Below are positions 9,442-18,706 of a DNA stretch of 64,000 nucleotides, piece by piece. The stretch's first letter is position 1, and every line of letters begins with the position of its first letter. Where the stretch lies: positions 124,001 to 188,000 of the forward strand of contig NZ_JABEQM010000001.1 of NCBI RefSeq assembly GCF_014174155.1, written 5' to 3'. Under the pieces are notes generated by a model. The model was not told where the DNA came from and did no database searches. It was given only the letters and a program-made list of their open reading frames with translations. The position numbers were made by a program, and so were the translations under genes. The DNA comes from Gluconacetobacter tumulisoli. Lineage in GTDB: Bacteria; Pseudomonadota; Alphaproteobacteria; Acetobacterales; Acetobacteraceae.

Positions 9442-10899
9442 ATGATACGCACCGGTCAGGACTATATCGATTCGATCCGCGACGGGCGCCGGGTCTGGAT
9501 GAATGGCGAGCGCGTGGCCGACGTGACGCGGCATCCGATGTTCAAGCCCATCGTCGACATCCGCGCCCGCATCTACGACATGCAGCACGAGGCCGCGTTC
9601 CGCGACCGCATGACGTGGCTGGACGAAAATGGCGAGCCCTCCTCCATCGCGCTGAAGCTGCCGCGCACCCAGGCGGACTGGCAGGCGAAACGCCTGGCGA
9701 CCGACACGGTGCTGGACGAGGTCGGCGGCGTCGTCACCCGCGTGGGCGACGAGACGATCGGCGAGATGTGGTCGCTGTTCGACGGGCAGGAGATCCTGAA
9801 CGAGGTCGATCCGACCTTTTCGCGCAATATCCGCCATCATGTCGACAAGGCGATCCGCGCCGATCCGTTCCATGTCTCGGCCAATACCGATCCCAAGGGC
9901 GACCGGTCCAAGCGGCCGCAGGACCAGGACCCGGACATGCTGCTGCATGTCGTGCGGGAAACCGATGCCGGCATTGTCGTGCGCGGCGCGAAATACGAAA
10001 CCGCCGCCGCCTATGCCAACCAGGCCTTCACCAAGCCGACGATCGCGAACTGGGGCGATGCGGCGCTGTCGGATTACGCGGTCGGGTTCGTCTGCGATTT
10101 TTCCTCGCCGAACCTGAAATTCATCTGTCGCACGGGCTTCGCCGGCCGCGCGCCGGCCGAGGATTATCCGCTGTCGAACCGGTATGACGAGGTCGAGGCC
10201 CTGGTCATCTTCGACGATGTGCTGATCCCGTGGGAAAACGTGCTGTTCTACCGGCACACCAAGGCCGCGACCTTCATCCGCGCCACCCTGCATCGCTACA
10301 GCGCGTTCGCCTTCGTGCAGCGCAACCTGAAGCTGGCGGACATGATGATCGGCACCGCGCTGTTCAACGTGCGCCAGACCGGCCTGGACCGCCAGCAGGC
10401 GGTGCAGGAGAAGCTGGCGCGCCTGGCGTGCTATCGCGAAGGGATCAACGCCCACCTGACGGCGGCGATCGCCACTGCCGAGCCCAGCCCCGGCGGCCTG
10501 CTGATGCCGAACCAGTCGCTGCTGTTCAGCGGCCGTGTGCTGGCCTGTTCCCAGTTGCACGAGATGATGCATCTGGCGCGCGAGCTGTGCGGCGGCCAGA
10601 TCTGCGTCACGCCCGACGCGGCGGCCTTCGCCGACCCCGAAACGGGACCGTGGCTGGAGAAATTCTACACCATCAACGACGCCTGGGCGGCCACCGACCG
10701 CCGCCGCCTGCTGGCCTATGGCCGCGACCTGCTGAATTCGGATTATGCGGGGCACCGCCTGACGTTCCAGCTGTTCGCCCAGTCGCCGCCCTTCGCGCAT
10801 CTGGCGGCGGTATATCGCAATTTCGACTGGGACAGCCCGCTCTCGTTCGTGCAGCGGTCCGCCGGGCTGGACCCGCGCGTGCTGGACCGCGCGTCCTGA
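9442..10899 (+). CDS. HpaB-type flavin-dependent monooxygenase, oxygenase component
   Basis: FADH2-using oxygenase of the 4-hydroxyphenylacetate 3-monooxygenase (HpaB/PvcC) family, 485 residues, acyl-CoA-dehydrogenase fold. Typical segments are RTGQDYIDSIRDGRRVWMNG at the N-terminus, LLHVVRETDAGIVVRGAKYE, the loop FDDVLIPWENVLFYR, and the C-terminal LCGGQICVTP. It pairs with the reductase immediately upstream. Neighbours (RidA, DUF1028, LysR) differ from a classical hpa operon, with no ring-cleavage dioxygenase nearby, so 4-hydroxyphenylacetate is unlikely. A nitrogen heterocycle or an amino-aromatic is more plausible; the substrate remains unknown. The start at 9442 follows GAGGACG. Confidence 0.88.
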   Translation: MIRTGQDYIDSIRDGRRVWMNGERVADVTRHPMFKPIVDIRARIYDMQHEAAFRDRMTWLDENGEPSSIALKLPRTQADWQAKRLATDTVLDEVGGVVTRVGDETIGEMWSLFDGQEILNEVDPTFSRNIRHHVDKAIRADPFHVSANTDPKGDRSKRPQDQDPDMLLHVVRETDAGIVVRGAKYETAAAYANQAFTKPTIANWGDAALSDYAVGFVCDFSSPNLKFICRTGFAGRAPAEDYPLSNRYDEVEALVIFDDVLIPWENVLFYRHTKAATFIRATLHRYSAFAFVQRNLKLADMMIGTALFNVRQTGLDRQQAVQEKLARLACYREGINAHLTAAIATAEPSPGGLLMPNQSLLFSGRVLACSQLHEMMHLARELCGGQICVTPDAAAFADPETGPWLEKFYTINDAWAATDRRRLLAYGRDLLNSDYAGHRLTFQLFAQSPPFAHLAAVYRNFDWDSPLSFVQRSAGLDPRVLDRAS

Positions 10900-10928
10900 T
10901 CCGCAACGACCGAACAGGAAATTCGACG

Positions 10929-11336
10929 ATGATCCACAAGCGCATCCGCCCCTTCAATACGAAGGACACCTATCCCGAGCAGGATTTGGACAACGATCTG
11001 TGCCAGGCCGTGGTCGCGGGCAAGACGGTCTATCTGCGCGGACAGGTGCCGCAGGACCTGGACACGCGGGAAAATGTCGCGGTGGGCGATCCCGTCGGCC
11101 AGGCCGAAAAGGTGATGGCGAACATCGCGCTGCTGCTGGATGAGGCCGGGTCCGACCTGTCGCACATCTGCAAGGTGACGGTCTATCTGACCGACATCCG
11201 GTATCGCGAGGCGACGTACCGCGTCCTCGGCCGCTGGCTCAAGGGGGTCTTTCCGGTCTTTACCGGCCTGGTCGTCGTTGCGCTGGCACGGCCCGAATGG
11301 CTGATCGAGGTCGACGTGATCGCGGAACTGCCCTGA
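10929..11336 (+). CDS. RidA family protein (reactive enamine/imine deaminase type)
   Basis: RidA/YjgF/UK114-family protein of 135 residues. Conserved parts are TVYLRGQVPQDLDT, the helix EKVMANIALLLDEAGSDLSHI, VTVYLTDI, and the C-terminal LARPEWLIEVDVIAEL. In canonical RidA the key Arg lies in an R-x-x-x-P-V-R context; here the equivalent region ends ALARPEWL, so deaminase activity cannot be assumed. It is last in the set with the HpaB-like oxygenase and sits 29 bases after it. By analogy with RutC it may clear an enamine or aminoacrylate-like intermediate. AGGAAATTCGACG before the ATG at 10929 fixes the start. Confidence 0.87.
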   Translation: MIHKRIRPFNTKDTYPEQDLDNDLCQAVVAGKTVYLRGQVPQDLDTRENVAVGDPVGQAEKVMANIALLLDEAGSDLSHICKVTVYLTDIRYREATYRVLGRWLKGVFPVFTGLVVVALARPEWLIEVDVIAELP

Positions 11337-11505
11337 TCGCAGAACTCCGCGCGCCGGGGGGAATGGACAAGGGGGCGGCTTCGCGTCAGTTATAACAAAC
11401 TGCTCCCTTGGGGTTTCCACACCGTGCCGCCCGTCCTGGACTGTTCCGTACCCTTTGCTCGTCCGGTCTTTGGCCGGCGCGTCCGGCCGGTGGCCTAGAG
11501 GCCGC

Positions 11506-13638
11506 ATGCCGGCACGCGATGCGATGCGCGACAGGGGGCGGACACGCCTGCGTCGACTGTTCGGTGCGCCCGCGAAGGCGTCACGCGCCGCCCGGCTGGG
11601 TCACTGGCTGGGCATGCGCGCCATCCTGGTCGCCCCCGAACAGGTTGGCCTGCGCGAAGGCCTGCGCTCGGCCATCGCGGTCGGCGTCATGATGGGGCTG
11701 GCGACGGCGTGGGGCCGGCCGCTGATGGCCTGGTCCGCCTTTGCCGCCTTCTGGACCTGCCTGGTCGATCCGGGTGGTCCGCGCCGTCCGCGCCTGCGCG
11801 CCATGGTGCTGTTCGGCATCGTCGGCACCGTGCTGGCGGGGCTGATGTCCTGTGTCGCCGGCATGGGGCTGGCCGTGGCGTTTCCCATGCTGGCGACGGT
11901 GACGTTCCTGTGCGGCCTGGCCCGGGGGCATGGGGCCGCCGCGACGCAGGTGGGCGTGCTGGCCGCCATCGTGGGCGTGGTCGCGGTCTGTTATCCGATG
12001 GCGCCGTCGGGGGCGCTGATGCTGGCCGGCCTGTTCGCGCTGGGGGCCGGCTGGGCGCTGGCCATCTGCGTCCTGGCATGGCCGGTCGATCCCTATGCCC
12101 CGGCGCGGCGCGCCACGGCGGCCCTGCTGCGCGAAGAGGCGGGGATGGCGTACGACCTGCTGGACCGGGCCGGCGCCGGGCCGGCCCAGCCGGCCACCGC
12201 CCGTGTCGGTGCCTATCGGCGCGCCATCCGGGCCCGGATCGAGCGGACCCGCGGCATGGTGGGCACGATCGGGGCGGAGGAGGGCGGCAGCCCGGTCCGG
12301 CGGGCATTGTCGGCGGGGATCGAGGCCGGTGACCGGATCTTCGTGGCGCTGATCGCGATGGAACACGATCGGGCCGCGGCGCATGGGTCGGGGCGCCCGG
12401 CGGACCGGCGCGCCCTGCGGCGGATCGTCGCCGCCATCGTCCGCACGCGGCAGCAGGTCCTGCGGGTCGATCCGGATCATGTCCGCATGCGTCGGCTGGC
12501 GGTGTCGCTGCGCCGGCAGGCCCGCACGGTGGACGGGGTGGCCGCCCAGGCGCTGGCCGTCTGCGGCGACGCGCTGCAAGAGCTTGCGGATGCGTGGGAA
12601 CGCGCGGCGGAGGCGGTGGCCGGCGCCCCCGATGGCGGCGGCCGTACTCCGGCCGGCCCGTCCCATGCGTCCGGATCCCCGCCGGGGCCGTGGTGGCGCC
12701 GGATCGTCCTGCCGCATGCGGCGCGTCATGCCGCGCGCCTGTCCGTCGCGGTGGTCGTGGCGTACGGGCTGACCATCCTGCTGGGCCTGCCGTATGCCTA
12801 TTGGGCGACCATGGCCGTGGTCGTCGTCATGCAGCCGCAGGCCGCGACGACGGGACCGAGGATGGTCGAACGCATGCTCGGCAGTGTCGCGGGGGGGATC
12901 ATGGCGGCCATTCTCGGCGCGTCGCTGCCCATGGCGGCGACGCTGCTGCTGATCTTTCCGCTGGCGGCCGCGACGATCGCGCTGCGTTCGGTCAATTACA
13001 CGCTGTTCGTCCTGTTCCTCACGCCCCTGTTCGTCCTGGTGACGGACCTGGGCAGTCCGGGCCATGGCTGGGGGGTGGCGCTGGCCCGGGCGGTCGACAA
13101 CGTGCTGGGCAGCGTCGTGGGGCTGCTGGGCTGCCTCGTGCTCTGGCCCGAACGAACGGTGGCGACCTTCCCCGGCCGCCTGGCGGAGGCGGTGGGGGCG
13201 AACATGCGCTATCTTGCCCTGGTGGCCGACCCCGCGGTGTCGGATACCGCGCGGATCGACGCGGCCCGGCGTGACGCCGGCGTGGCCAGCACCGCCGCGG
13301 AGATCGCGCGCCAGCGCCTGCGGCTGGAAGGACTGCGCCGCTCCGCCCAACTGGATCTGGCGGCCGATCTGCTGCTGGCCCTGCGCCAGGTTGCGGGGAT
13401 GGCCAGCGTTGCGTGGCTGGAGCGGATGTCGGGCCAGGCGCGCCCGGATGGCGACCGTGCGGCGGCCTATGCCGCGATCGGCGCGGCGATGGCGGCCCGG
13501 CTGCGTGGGAAAGGACCCGCCGGGCCGCCGGTCGATGGGACGGACCTGCCGTCCGACATCGCCCATCTGGTCCGTGCGGCCGATGCTTATGCGGTATCCG
13601 GCGCGCCCGCCGTTCGGGACTCCGGGAAACGGGTCTGA
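11506..13638 (+). CDS. FUSC family inner-membrane protein (aromatic-acid exporter-like)
   Basis: Inner-membrane protein of 710 residues in the fusaric-acid-resistance/AaeB/YccS superfamily, putatively exporting aromatic or organic acids. Two clusters of hydrophobic helices (about residues 55-200 and 410-560) are separated by a long soluble region rich in Arg/Ala, the usual FUSC architecture. The C-terminal cluster contains YAYWATMAVVVVMQPQ, the conserved FUSC_2 block. The ATG at 11506 is preceded by AGAGG; an upstream in-frame TTG at 11455 is less likely. No periplasmic-adaptor (AaeA) gene is adjacent, unlike a classic aaeXAB set. It may protect against weak acids, which suits an acid-producing host, but this is inference. 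Confidence 0.82.
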   Translation: MPARDAMRDRGRTRLRRLFGAPAKASRAARLGHWLGMRAILVAPEQVGLREGLRSAIAVGVMMGLATAWGRPLMAWSAFAAFWTCLVDPGGPRRPRLRAMVLFGIVGTVLAGLMSCVAGMGLAVAFPMLATVTFLCGLARGHGAAATQVGVLAAIVGVVAVCYPMAPSGALMLAGLFALGAGWALAICVLAWPVDPYAPARRATAALLREEAGMAYDLLDRAGAGPAQPATARVGAYRRAIRARIERTRGMVGTIGAEEGGSPVRRALSAGIEAGDRIFVALIAMEHDRAAAHGSGRPADRRALRRIVAAIVRTRQQVLRVDPDHVRMRRLAVSLRRQARTVDGVAAQALAVCGDALQELADAWERAAEAVAGAPDGGGRTPAGPSHASGSPPGPWWRRIVLPHAARHAARLSVAVVVAYGLTILLGLPYAYWATMAVVVVMQPQAATTGPRMVERMLGSVAGGIMAAILGASLPMAATLLLIFPLAAATIALRSVNYTLFVLFLTPLFVLVTDLGSPGHGWGVALARAVDNVLGSVVGLLGCLVLWPERTVATFPGRLAEAVGANMRYLALVADPAVSDTARIDAARRDAGVASTAAEIARQRLRLEGLRRSAQLDLAADLLLALRQVAGMASVAWLERMSGQARPDGDRAAAYAAIGAAMAARLRGKGPAGPPVDGTDLPSDIAHLVRAADAYAVSGAPAVRDSGKRV

Positions 13639-13752
13639 CGTTCGGGGGGCTGGCGCGACGGGGATGGGTAGCCATGTGGGTTGGGGCGGGTAGAATGCAG
13701 GAACGCTCCGGCCATCCCGATGCCGGACGCACGTGCAAGGAAAGAAAGACAA

Positions 13753-13884
13753 ATGGCTGACTGCCCTGTGAAATGTTCGATGAAATCCCCGTGCCTGAAG
13801 GGACTTCTGGCCCTGGGCCTCGCGGTGGCGGTGCTCTGCTTCGTGAAGAAGAAAATCTGCTGCAAGGGGAAGGCCTGCGCCTGA
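13753..13884 (+). CDS. 43-residue Cys-rich single-pass membrane peptide
   Basis: Short gene with a good ribosome-binding site (AAGGAAAG) before the ATG at 13753. The peptide has a Cys-containing head (Cys4, Cys8, Cys14), one hydrophobic helix (GLLALGLAVAVLCFV, about residues 17-31, with Cys29) and a basic Cys-rich tail (KKKICCKGKACA). Seven of 43 residues are Cys. I do not recognise a family. The arrangement suggests a metal-binding or redox peptide anchored in the inner membrane with the Lys-rich tail inside. It lies 59 bases before dinB and could be co-transcribed with it. Confidence 0.6.
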   Translation: MADCPVKCSMKSPCLKGLLALGLAVAVLCFVKKKICCKGKACA

Positions 13885-13943
13885 CCGCCTCCGTCCCGGG
13901 GACATCCCGGGACGGACCTGTCGGTGACGCCGGGCAGGAGGAC

Positions 13944-15044
13944 ATGGCGCAACGCGATCCCGGGCCGGCGCCCATACGCCGGATCATCCATATCGACATG
14001 GATGCGTTCTATGCGTCCGTCGAGCAACGGGACGATCCCGCCCTGCGGGGCCGGCCGGTGGCGGTCGGCGGCAGCCGCCAGCGCGGCGTGGTCGCGGCCG
14101 CCAGCTACGAGGCCCGTCGGTACGGCGTGCGGTCCGCCATGCCGTCCGTCACCGCCCGGCGCAAATGTCCCGACCTGGTCTTCGTGCCGCCGCGCTTCGA
14201 TGTCTATCGGGCCGTCTCGGCGCAGATCCAGGCGATCTTCGCGCGCTATACGCCGCTGATCCAGCCGCTGTCGCTGGACGAGGCGTATCTGGACGTCACC
14301 CATCCCCTGGTCGAAGCGCCGTCCGCCACCGCGATCGCCGAGGCGATCCGCGCCGCCATCTGTGCGGAAACCGGGCTGACGGCGTCGGCGGGCGTGTCGT
14401 ACAACAAATTCCTGGCCAAGCTGGCGTCGGATTACCGCAAGCCGGACGGCCTGTTCGTCATCACGCCGCGCATGGGGCCGGGTTTTGTCGAATCCCTGCC
14501 GGTCGAGGCCTTTCACGGAATCGGCCCCGCGACCGCCGCCCGCATGCGCGCCCTGGGGATCCGCACCGGCCTGGACCTCCGCCGACAGGACCTGACGGTC
14601 CTGGCGCGGCATTTCGGCAAGTCGGCCGCATTCTATCATGGCATCGCCCGGGGCCAGGACGACCGGCCCGTCGACGCGGAGCGCCGGCGCAAATCGATCG
14701 GCGCGGAACGGACATTCGAACGCGATATCCACGAGTGGGCGGAGGCCACGGCGGCGTTGGACGATCTGTCGGGACGCGTCTGGCAAGCCTGCACCGCGCG
14801 GGGGATGGGCGGCCGCACGGTGACGGTGAAAATCAAATATGCCGATTTCCGGCAGACCGGGCGCGCGCGCTCGCTGCCGGCGCCGGCGTCCACGCAGGCG
14901 GAATTGCTGGGCGTGGCGCGGGACCTGTTGCGTCCCGGCTTTCCGCCCGACCAGGGGATCCGCCTGCTGGGCGTGACGCTGTCCAATCTTCAATCCGCGG
15001 GTGACGACGCCAGCCCGCAGTTCGCGCTGGCGCTGCACGCCTGA
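13944..15044 (+). CDS. dinB: DNA polymerase IV (Y-family translesion polymerase)
   Basis: Error-prone Y-family DNA polymerase of 366 residues that extends past lesions and mismatched primers. The palm motifs are intact: IIHIDMDAFYASVEQRDDP carries the first catalytic Asp and the steric-gate aromatic, and PLSLDEAYLDVT the catalytic Asp-Glu pair. GVSYNKFLAKLASDYRKPDG contributes the conserved Lys. The little-finger domain follows, and the C-terminal end QFALALHA may be a degenerate beta-clamp-binding peptide. GGCAGGAG precedes the ATG at 13944; the frame is open further upstream but overlaps the 43-residue peptide gene. I saw no clear LexA box in the short upstream region. Confidence 0.93.
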   Translation: MAQRDPGPAPIRRIIHIDMDAFYASVEQRDDPALRGRPVAVGGSRQRGVVAAASYEARRYGVRSAMPSVTARRKCPDLVFVPPRFDVYRAVSAQIQAIFARYTPLIQPLSLDEAYLDVTHPLVEAPSATAIAEAIRAAICAETGLTASAGVSYNKFLAKLASDYRKPDGLFVITPRMGPGFVESLPVEAFHGIGPATAARMRALGIRTGLDLRRQDLTVLARHFGKSAAFYHGIARGQDDRPVDAERRRKSIGAERTFERDIHEWAEATAALDDLSGRVWQACTARGMGGRTVTVKIKYADFRQTGRARSLPAPASTQAELLGVARDLLRPGFPPDQGIRLLGVTLSNLQSAGDDASPQFALALHA

Positions 15045-15164
15045 CATCCGCCGCCCGGGGCCGGGGCGATCCTTGCCGGGTGCCGGGGCGGCGTTCATAA
15101 ATCGGGCTTCGTCCGGGACGCCTGCGGATTCCGCGTGCCCGGCATCGTTGCAGGAAGCCGCAGC

Positions 15165-16091
15165 ATGTCCTTTGTCATCAGAACGTCGTCCGCACGCAGC
15201 GCCGCCTGGCGGGCCGCCCTGTCGGCCCTGGCACCGGACCTCGATATCCGCATCTGGCCCGACGTCGGCGATCCGGACGCGGTCACCCATCTGCTGACAT
15301 GGAAGCCCCCGTCCGACCTCATGACGCGCTTTCCCAACCTGCGGGCCGTCTTCTCGGAAGGCGCCGGGGTGGATCAGTTCCTGTCGCTCGACCTGCCCGA
15401 CAGCGTCAGCCTGGTGCGGATCGTCGATCCGGCGCTGACGGACATGATGGTCGAATACGGCGTATGGGCCACGCTGGCGCTGCACAGGCAGGCCCCGGCC
15501 TATCGCCGGTTACAGGCCGCGCATGACTGGCGCCCGCTGACCCAGCCCCTGGCGCGGGACCGCCGGGTCGGGGTGCTGGGCCTGGGTGTCCTGGGGACGG
15601 CCCTGCTGCGGCGGTTGCATCTGTTCGGTTTCCCATGCGCGGGATGGAGCCGCGGCACCCACGTCATCGACGGCGTGACCTGCTTCGCCGGCCAGGACGC
15701 TCTGGCCGCATTCCTGAACCGGACGGACATCCTGATCTGCCTGCTGCCGCTGACGGATGAGACGCGGGGCATCCTGTCGGCCCGGACCTTCGCCGCCCTG
15801 CCGCAAGGGGCGGGGGTAATCAATTGCGGGCGTGGCGGCCATGTGGTCGAGGCCGATCTTATGGCAGCACTGGAATCGGGGCATCTGTCCCACGCCATCC
15901 TCGATGTCGCAGGACAGGAACCGCCGCCGGCGGATCATCCGTTCTGGGATCACCCCGCCATCACCCTCACGCCGCACGTGGCCAGCCACACAACGCCGGC
16001 CAGCGCCGCCCATCAGGTGGTGGACAACCTGCGCCGGCTGCAGGCCGGGCAGACGCCCGTCGGGCTGGTGAACCGGGGGCGTGGATATTGA
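15165..16091 (+). CDS. ghrA: glyoxylate/hydroxypyruvate reductase A-type dehydrogenase
   Basis: NAD(P)-dependent D-2-hydroxyacid dehydrogenase of the GhrA subgroup, 308 residues, reducing glyoxylate or hydroxypyruvate. It has the short GhrA-type N-terminus (SFVIRTSSARSAAWRAALSA), the dinucleotide motif GVLGLGVLGTALLRRL, the NAD-binding block GVINCGRGGHVVEADLMAAL and the catalytic Glu/His region (DVAGQEPPPADHPFWDHP, then TPHVASHT). A CAGGAAG site lies 7 bases before the ATG at 15165. The next gene is on the opposite strand, with a hairpin between them. Confidence 0.9.
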   Translation: MSFVIRTSSARSAAWRAALSALAPDLDIRIWPDVGDPDAVTHLLTWKPPSDLMTRFPNLRAVFSEGAGVDQFLSLDLPDSVSLVRIVDPALTDMMVEYGVWATLALHRQAPAYRRLQAAHDWRPLTQPLARDRRVGVLGLGVLGTALLRRLHLFGFPCAGWSRGTHVIDGVTCFAGQDALAAFLNRTDILICLLPLTDETRGILSARTFAALPQGAGVINCGRGGHVVEADLMAALESGHLSHAILDVAGQEPPPADHPFWDHPAITLTPHVASHTTPASAAHQVVDNLRRLQAGQTPVGLVNRGRGY

Positions 16092-16164
16092 CGACGCGCG
16101 GCTGGTCGAGCCCGTCGCGTGCATATCGAGTGATGTGAAGGCCATCTTCTTCCGCGGACAAAGA

Positions 16165-16194
16165 AGCGGGGCCGAACGTGCGTTCGGCCCCGCT
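16165..16194 (-). terminator. hairpin terminator between ghrA and the TonB receptor gene
   Basis: Perfect 14-base inverted repeat (arms 16165-16178 and 16181-16194, core GGGGCCGAAC). Read on the minus strand it is followed by TCTTTG, so it most likely ends the TonB-receptor transcript; it may also act on ghrA. Confidence 0.7.
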
Positions 16195-16246
16195 GTCGCG
16201 TGTTCGGCAGGCGTGCCCCTTTCCAGGAAGGGGACACACCTCACCG

Positions 16247-18706
16247 TCAGAATTCCACGCGCACGGATCCGAAGAACTGACGCGGCGCACCGAGTTCGAA
16301 GGACTGGAAATCGCCCGACAGCGGGAAGCCGTTCTCGCCCATCGTCGCGACATAGGTCGTGTTGGCGAGGTTGTAGACGTTGAAGTCGAAAGTCAGGTTC
16401 TGCATGAACGCGAGATGGTGGTTGTATTTCCCCATGTTGCCCAGGCGATAGCGCAGGCCTGCGTTGGCCAGCCAGTAGCCCGGAACCTTGGTGTCGCCGT
16501 TATAGCTCAGGTTACGCTGCGACATATAGTTTGCATCGATATGCGCCAGCAGGTCGCCCCATTCGTAGGAAAGGCTCGATTTATACATGAAGCGCGGATA
16601 GGCGACGACCTGGCTGCCTGCCAGATGGTAGACCGTGGTGCCCTGCGTAATGTTGTCGTCATAGGTCGAGTGATTGTAGCTCACGCTGTTGAAGAGCGAG
16701 AGTCCCTCGACCGGCGTCAGCGTCAGGCCGGCGTCGACGCCGTTCATCGTCACGCCGCCCACGTTCAACACCGAAGCGACCGGGTTCACGATGCTGCCGG
16801 CGGTGATCTGCTGCAGACGGTTCTTGTAATTGACGTGATACGCGTAGAGCGAGGCGCTCAGCAGGCGGTGGGTAAAGCGGTATCCCACCGAATAGGCCCA
16901 GTCGGTTTCCGGCTTCAGGCTCGGCGAGGCAAGGTTGTAAGCCGCCTGCGTCACCGCGAACGGAGATGCGGCCGTCTTGAACTGCGCCTGCGGATAGGCA
17001 TGCATGTTTTCGGAGACGTCGAAGAACAGTTCGTGATGCTGCAGGAAGTGCCAGTCCGCGCTGATATGCGGCAGGAAGGCGGCGGCCGAGGTCAGCGTGC
17101 CGGCAGCCATGGTATCCGCAGTGCCGTAATACGCGTTGTTGTAATATCCATCGCCGGCGCGCGACGTGTTGAGCAGCGACTTGAAACCGAAATGCAGGTC
17201 GAGGTTGCGGACCGGGTGGTAGGTGTCTTCGACGAACGCGGTGAACGTGTTCGTGTTGATGGTCTGCCCGAAGATCTTCATGAACGGGGTCAGTTTGGAA
17301 TAGTCGCCGATCGTATAGATCGGCGCGCCCTGGCCCAGCAGGGGCTGCTCATAGCCGACCATGCTCGATACGAACTTGTTGTTCTCGTACCAGACGCCGC
17401 CACTGATATGGTTGTGGGCGATGTCGTAGGTCGCGGACGACAGGATGCCGAAGCGCTGGATATCCGGCTCCTTCACCTGTTCGAACATCGGCGCGCCGTT
17501 CGGCGAGGGATAGAACGGGTTCGACCAGGTCAGATGGCTGGTCTCGCCGTGACCGTAGACAGTCGTTTTCCAGCGGACGCGGTCCGTCAGCTCGAAATCG
17601 CCCGTCAGGCCGCCGAAATAGTCGGTAACCGCAGTTGCGCCGTCATAATAGGCGGCATCGGCCTTGTCACCGATCTTGCTGAGGCTGGCGGGATATTTGC
17701 AACCGGCCTGAGGCGTGGCGTACGCGGTGCAAAGCGCTGCGGCATAGGCTGCCTGGTAGCCGCTATATTTCCCGTTGTAATAGTTGTCGATATTCTTTCC
17801 GCCGTTCTTCCAGATATCCAGAGAGTAATCCTGGTAGTTGAACTGGGCCAGGTTGCTGTAATCGAAGAACGCGGAGATGCGGCTGTTTTCACCGACAGGC
17901 TGGACCAGCTTCGCATTGACCTGCTGCATGAACTGGATGCCGCCGCCCTTCCACTTGTCCGTGTCGTTACGCATGTAGGACACGAAGAACTTGGTGCCGG
18001 AGCTGTTCAGCTTGCCGCTGTCCAGGCGAATGAAGGTGTGGAAGAGATTGTTGCTGCCGAAGGTCTGAGCCAGCGTCCCGCCCATCTTGTTCTTCGGGTC
18101 GGAGGACACGTACTCGATCGAGCCGCCCAGATTGTTGGTGCTGGCGACTTCCTCGGCGCCGGCGCCCATCGAGACGTTCAGGCGCTGCACGTTTTCCGAG
18201 CTGATGGCCTGCACGGGGTTCAGGCCGTTATAGTTGCGATAGACAAGCTCGCCCAGCGGGATGTCATCCATCGTCGTGCCGATCTGGTTCTGCATGAACC
18301 CGTGCATGTAGATCTGTGCAGACCAGGTGTCGACGCCCTGCGGATCATCCGACTGGAACATGACGCCCGGTTGGGATGCCAGGACCTTCAGCGGGTTGGT
18401 GCCCGGAACCGCGCGCGAGATCATTTCCGATCCGACCGAGATGTCAGCGCCGCGCACGAGATGGCGGGCCGTCACGCCGACTTCCTCGGCCGACACGCGG
18501 GGCAGCGTCGTGCGGCGGCGGACGACGGGGGCAGCTGGTGTCGGGGCCGCCGCGACGGCGACGGGGGCCGCGCTGGGTGTGGGGGCGGCCGCTTTCGTCG
18601 CGGAATGCCGTGCCTTGTGTGCGGGGGCGGCGAGAGACATCGTCCCCCCGCCCGAAACAAACATGGTCGTGGCCAGCAGCGCCCATGTCACACTGTTCCG
18701 TCTCAT
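16247..18706 (-). CDS. TonB-dependent outer-membrane receptor
   Basis: Outer-membrane beta-barrel receptor of 819 residues for TonB-driven uptake. It has an N-terminal signal peptide (MRRNSVTWALLATTMFVSGGG, cleaved near SLAAPA), an Ala/Pro/Thr-rich spacer, a plug domain (NPLKVLASQPGVMFQSDDPQG, then NLGGSIEYVSSDPKNKMGG) and a barrel with many Tyr/Asn-rich strands ending in SVRVEF, where the terminal Phe is the outer-membrane assembly signal. The ligand is not evident: no siderophore, haem, cobalamin-uptake or ABC-transport gene is adjacent. A Met 19 codons upstream (18763) is in frame, but the signal peptide begins properly at 18706. Confidence 0.9.
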   Translation of the reverse strand: MRRNSVTWALLATTMFVSGGGTMSLAAPAHKARHSATKAAAPTPSAAPVAVAAAPTPAAPVVRRRTTLPRVSAEEVGVTARHLVRGADISVGSEMISRAVPGTNPLKVLASQPGVMFQSDDPQGVDTWSAQIYMHGFMQNQIGTTMDDIPLGELVYRNYNGLNPVQAISSENVQRLNVSMGAGAEEVASTNNLGGSIEYVSSDPKNKMGGTLAQTFGSNNLFHTFIRLDSGKLNSSGTKFFVSYMRNDTDKWKGGGIQFMQQVNAKLVQPVGENSRISAFFDYSNLAQFNYQDYSLDIWKNGGKNIDNYYNGKYSGYQAAYAAALCTAYATPQAGCKYPASLSKIGDKADAAYYDGATAVTDYFGGLTGDFELTDRVRWKTTVYGHGETSHLTWSNPFYPSPNGAPMFEQVKEPDIQRFGILSSATYDIAHNHISGGVWYENNKFVSSMVGYEQPLLGQGAPIYTIGDYSKLTPFMKIFGQTINTNTFTAFVEDTYHPVRNLDLHFGFKSLLNTSRAGDGYYNNAYYGTADTMAAGTLTSAAAFLPHISADWHFLQHHELFFDVSENMHAYPQAQFKTAASPFAVTQAAYNLASPSLKPETDWAYSVGYRFTHRLLSASLYAYHVNYKNRLQQITAGSIVNPVASVLNVGGVTMNGVDAGLTLTPVEGLSLFNSVSYNHSTYDDNITQGTTVYHLAGSQVVAYPRFMYKSSLSYEWGDLLAHIDANYMSQRNLSYNGDTKVPGYWLANAGLRYRLGNMGKYNHHLAFMQNLTFDFNVYNLANTTYVATMGENGFPLSGDFQSFELGAPRQFFGSVRVEF

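Noticed and set aside
11581-13905. 774-codon minus-strand frame, very rich in Arg/Gln/His/Gly
   Set aside because: Antisense to the FUSC gene; composition is that of a shadow frame and it has no recognisable motif.
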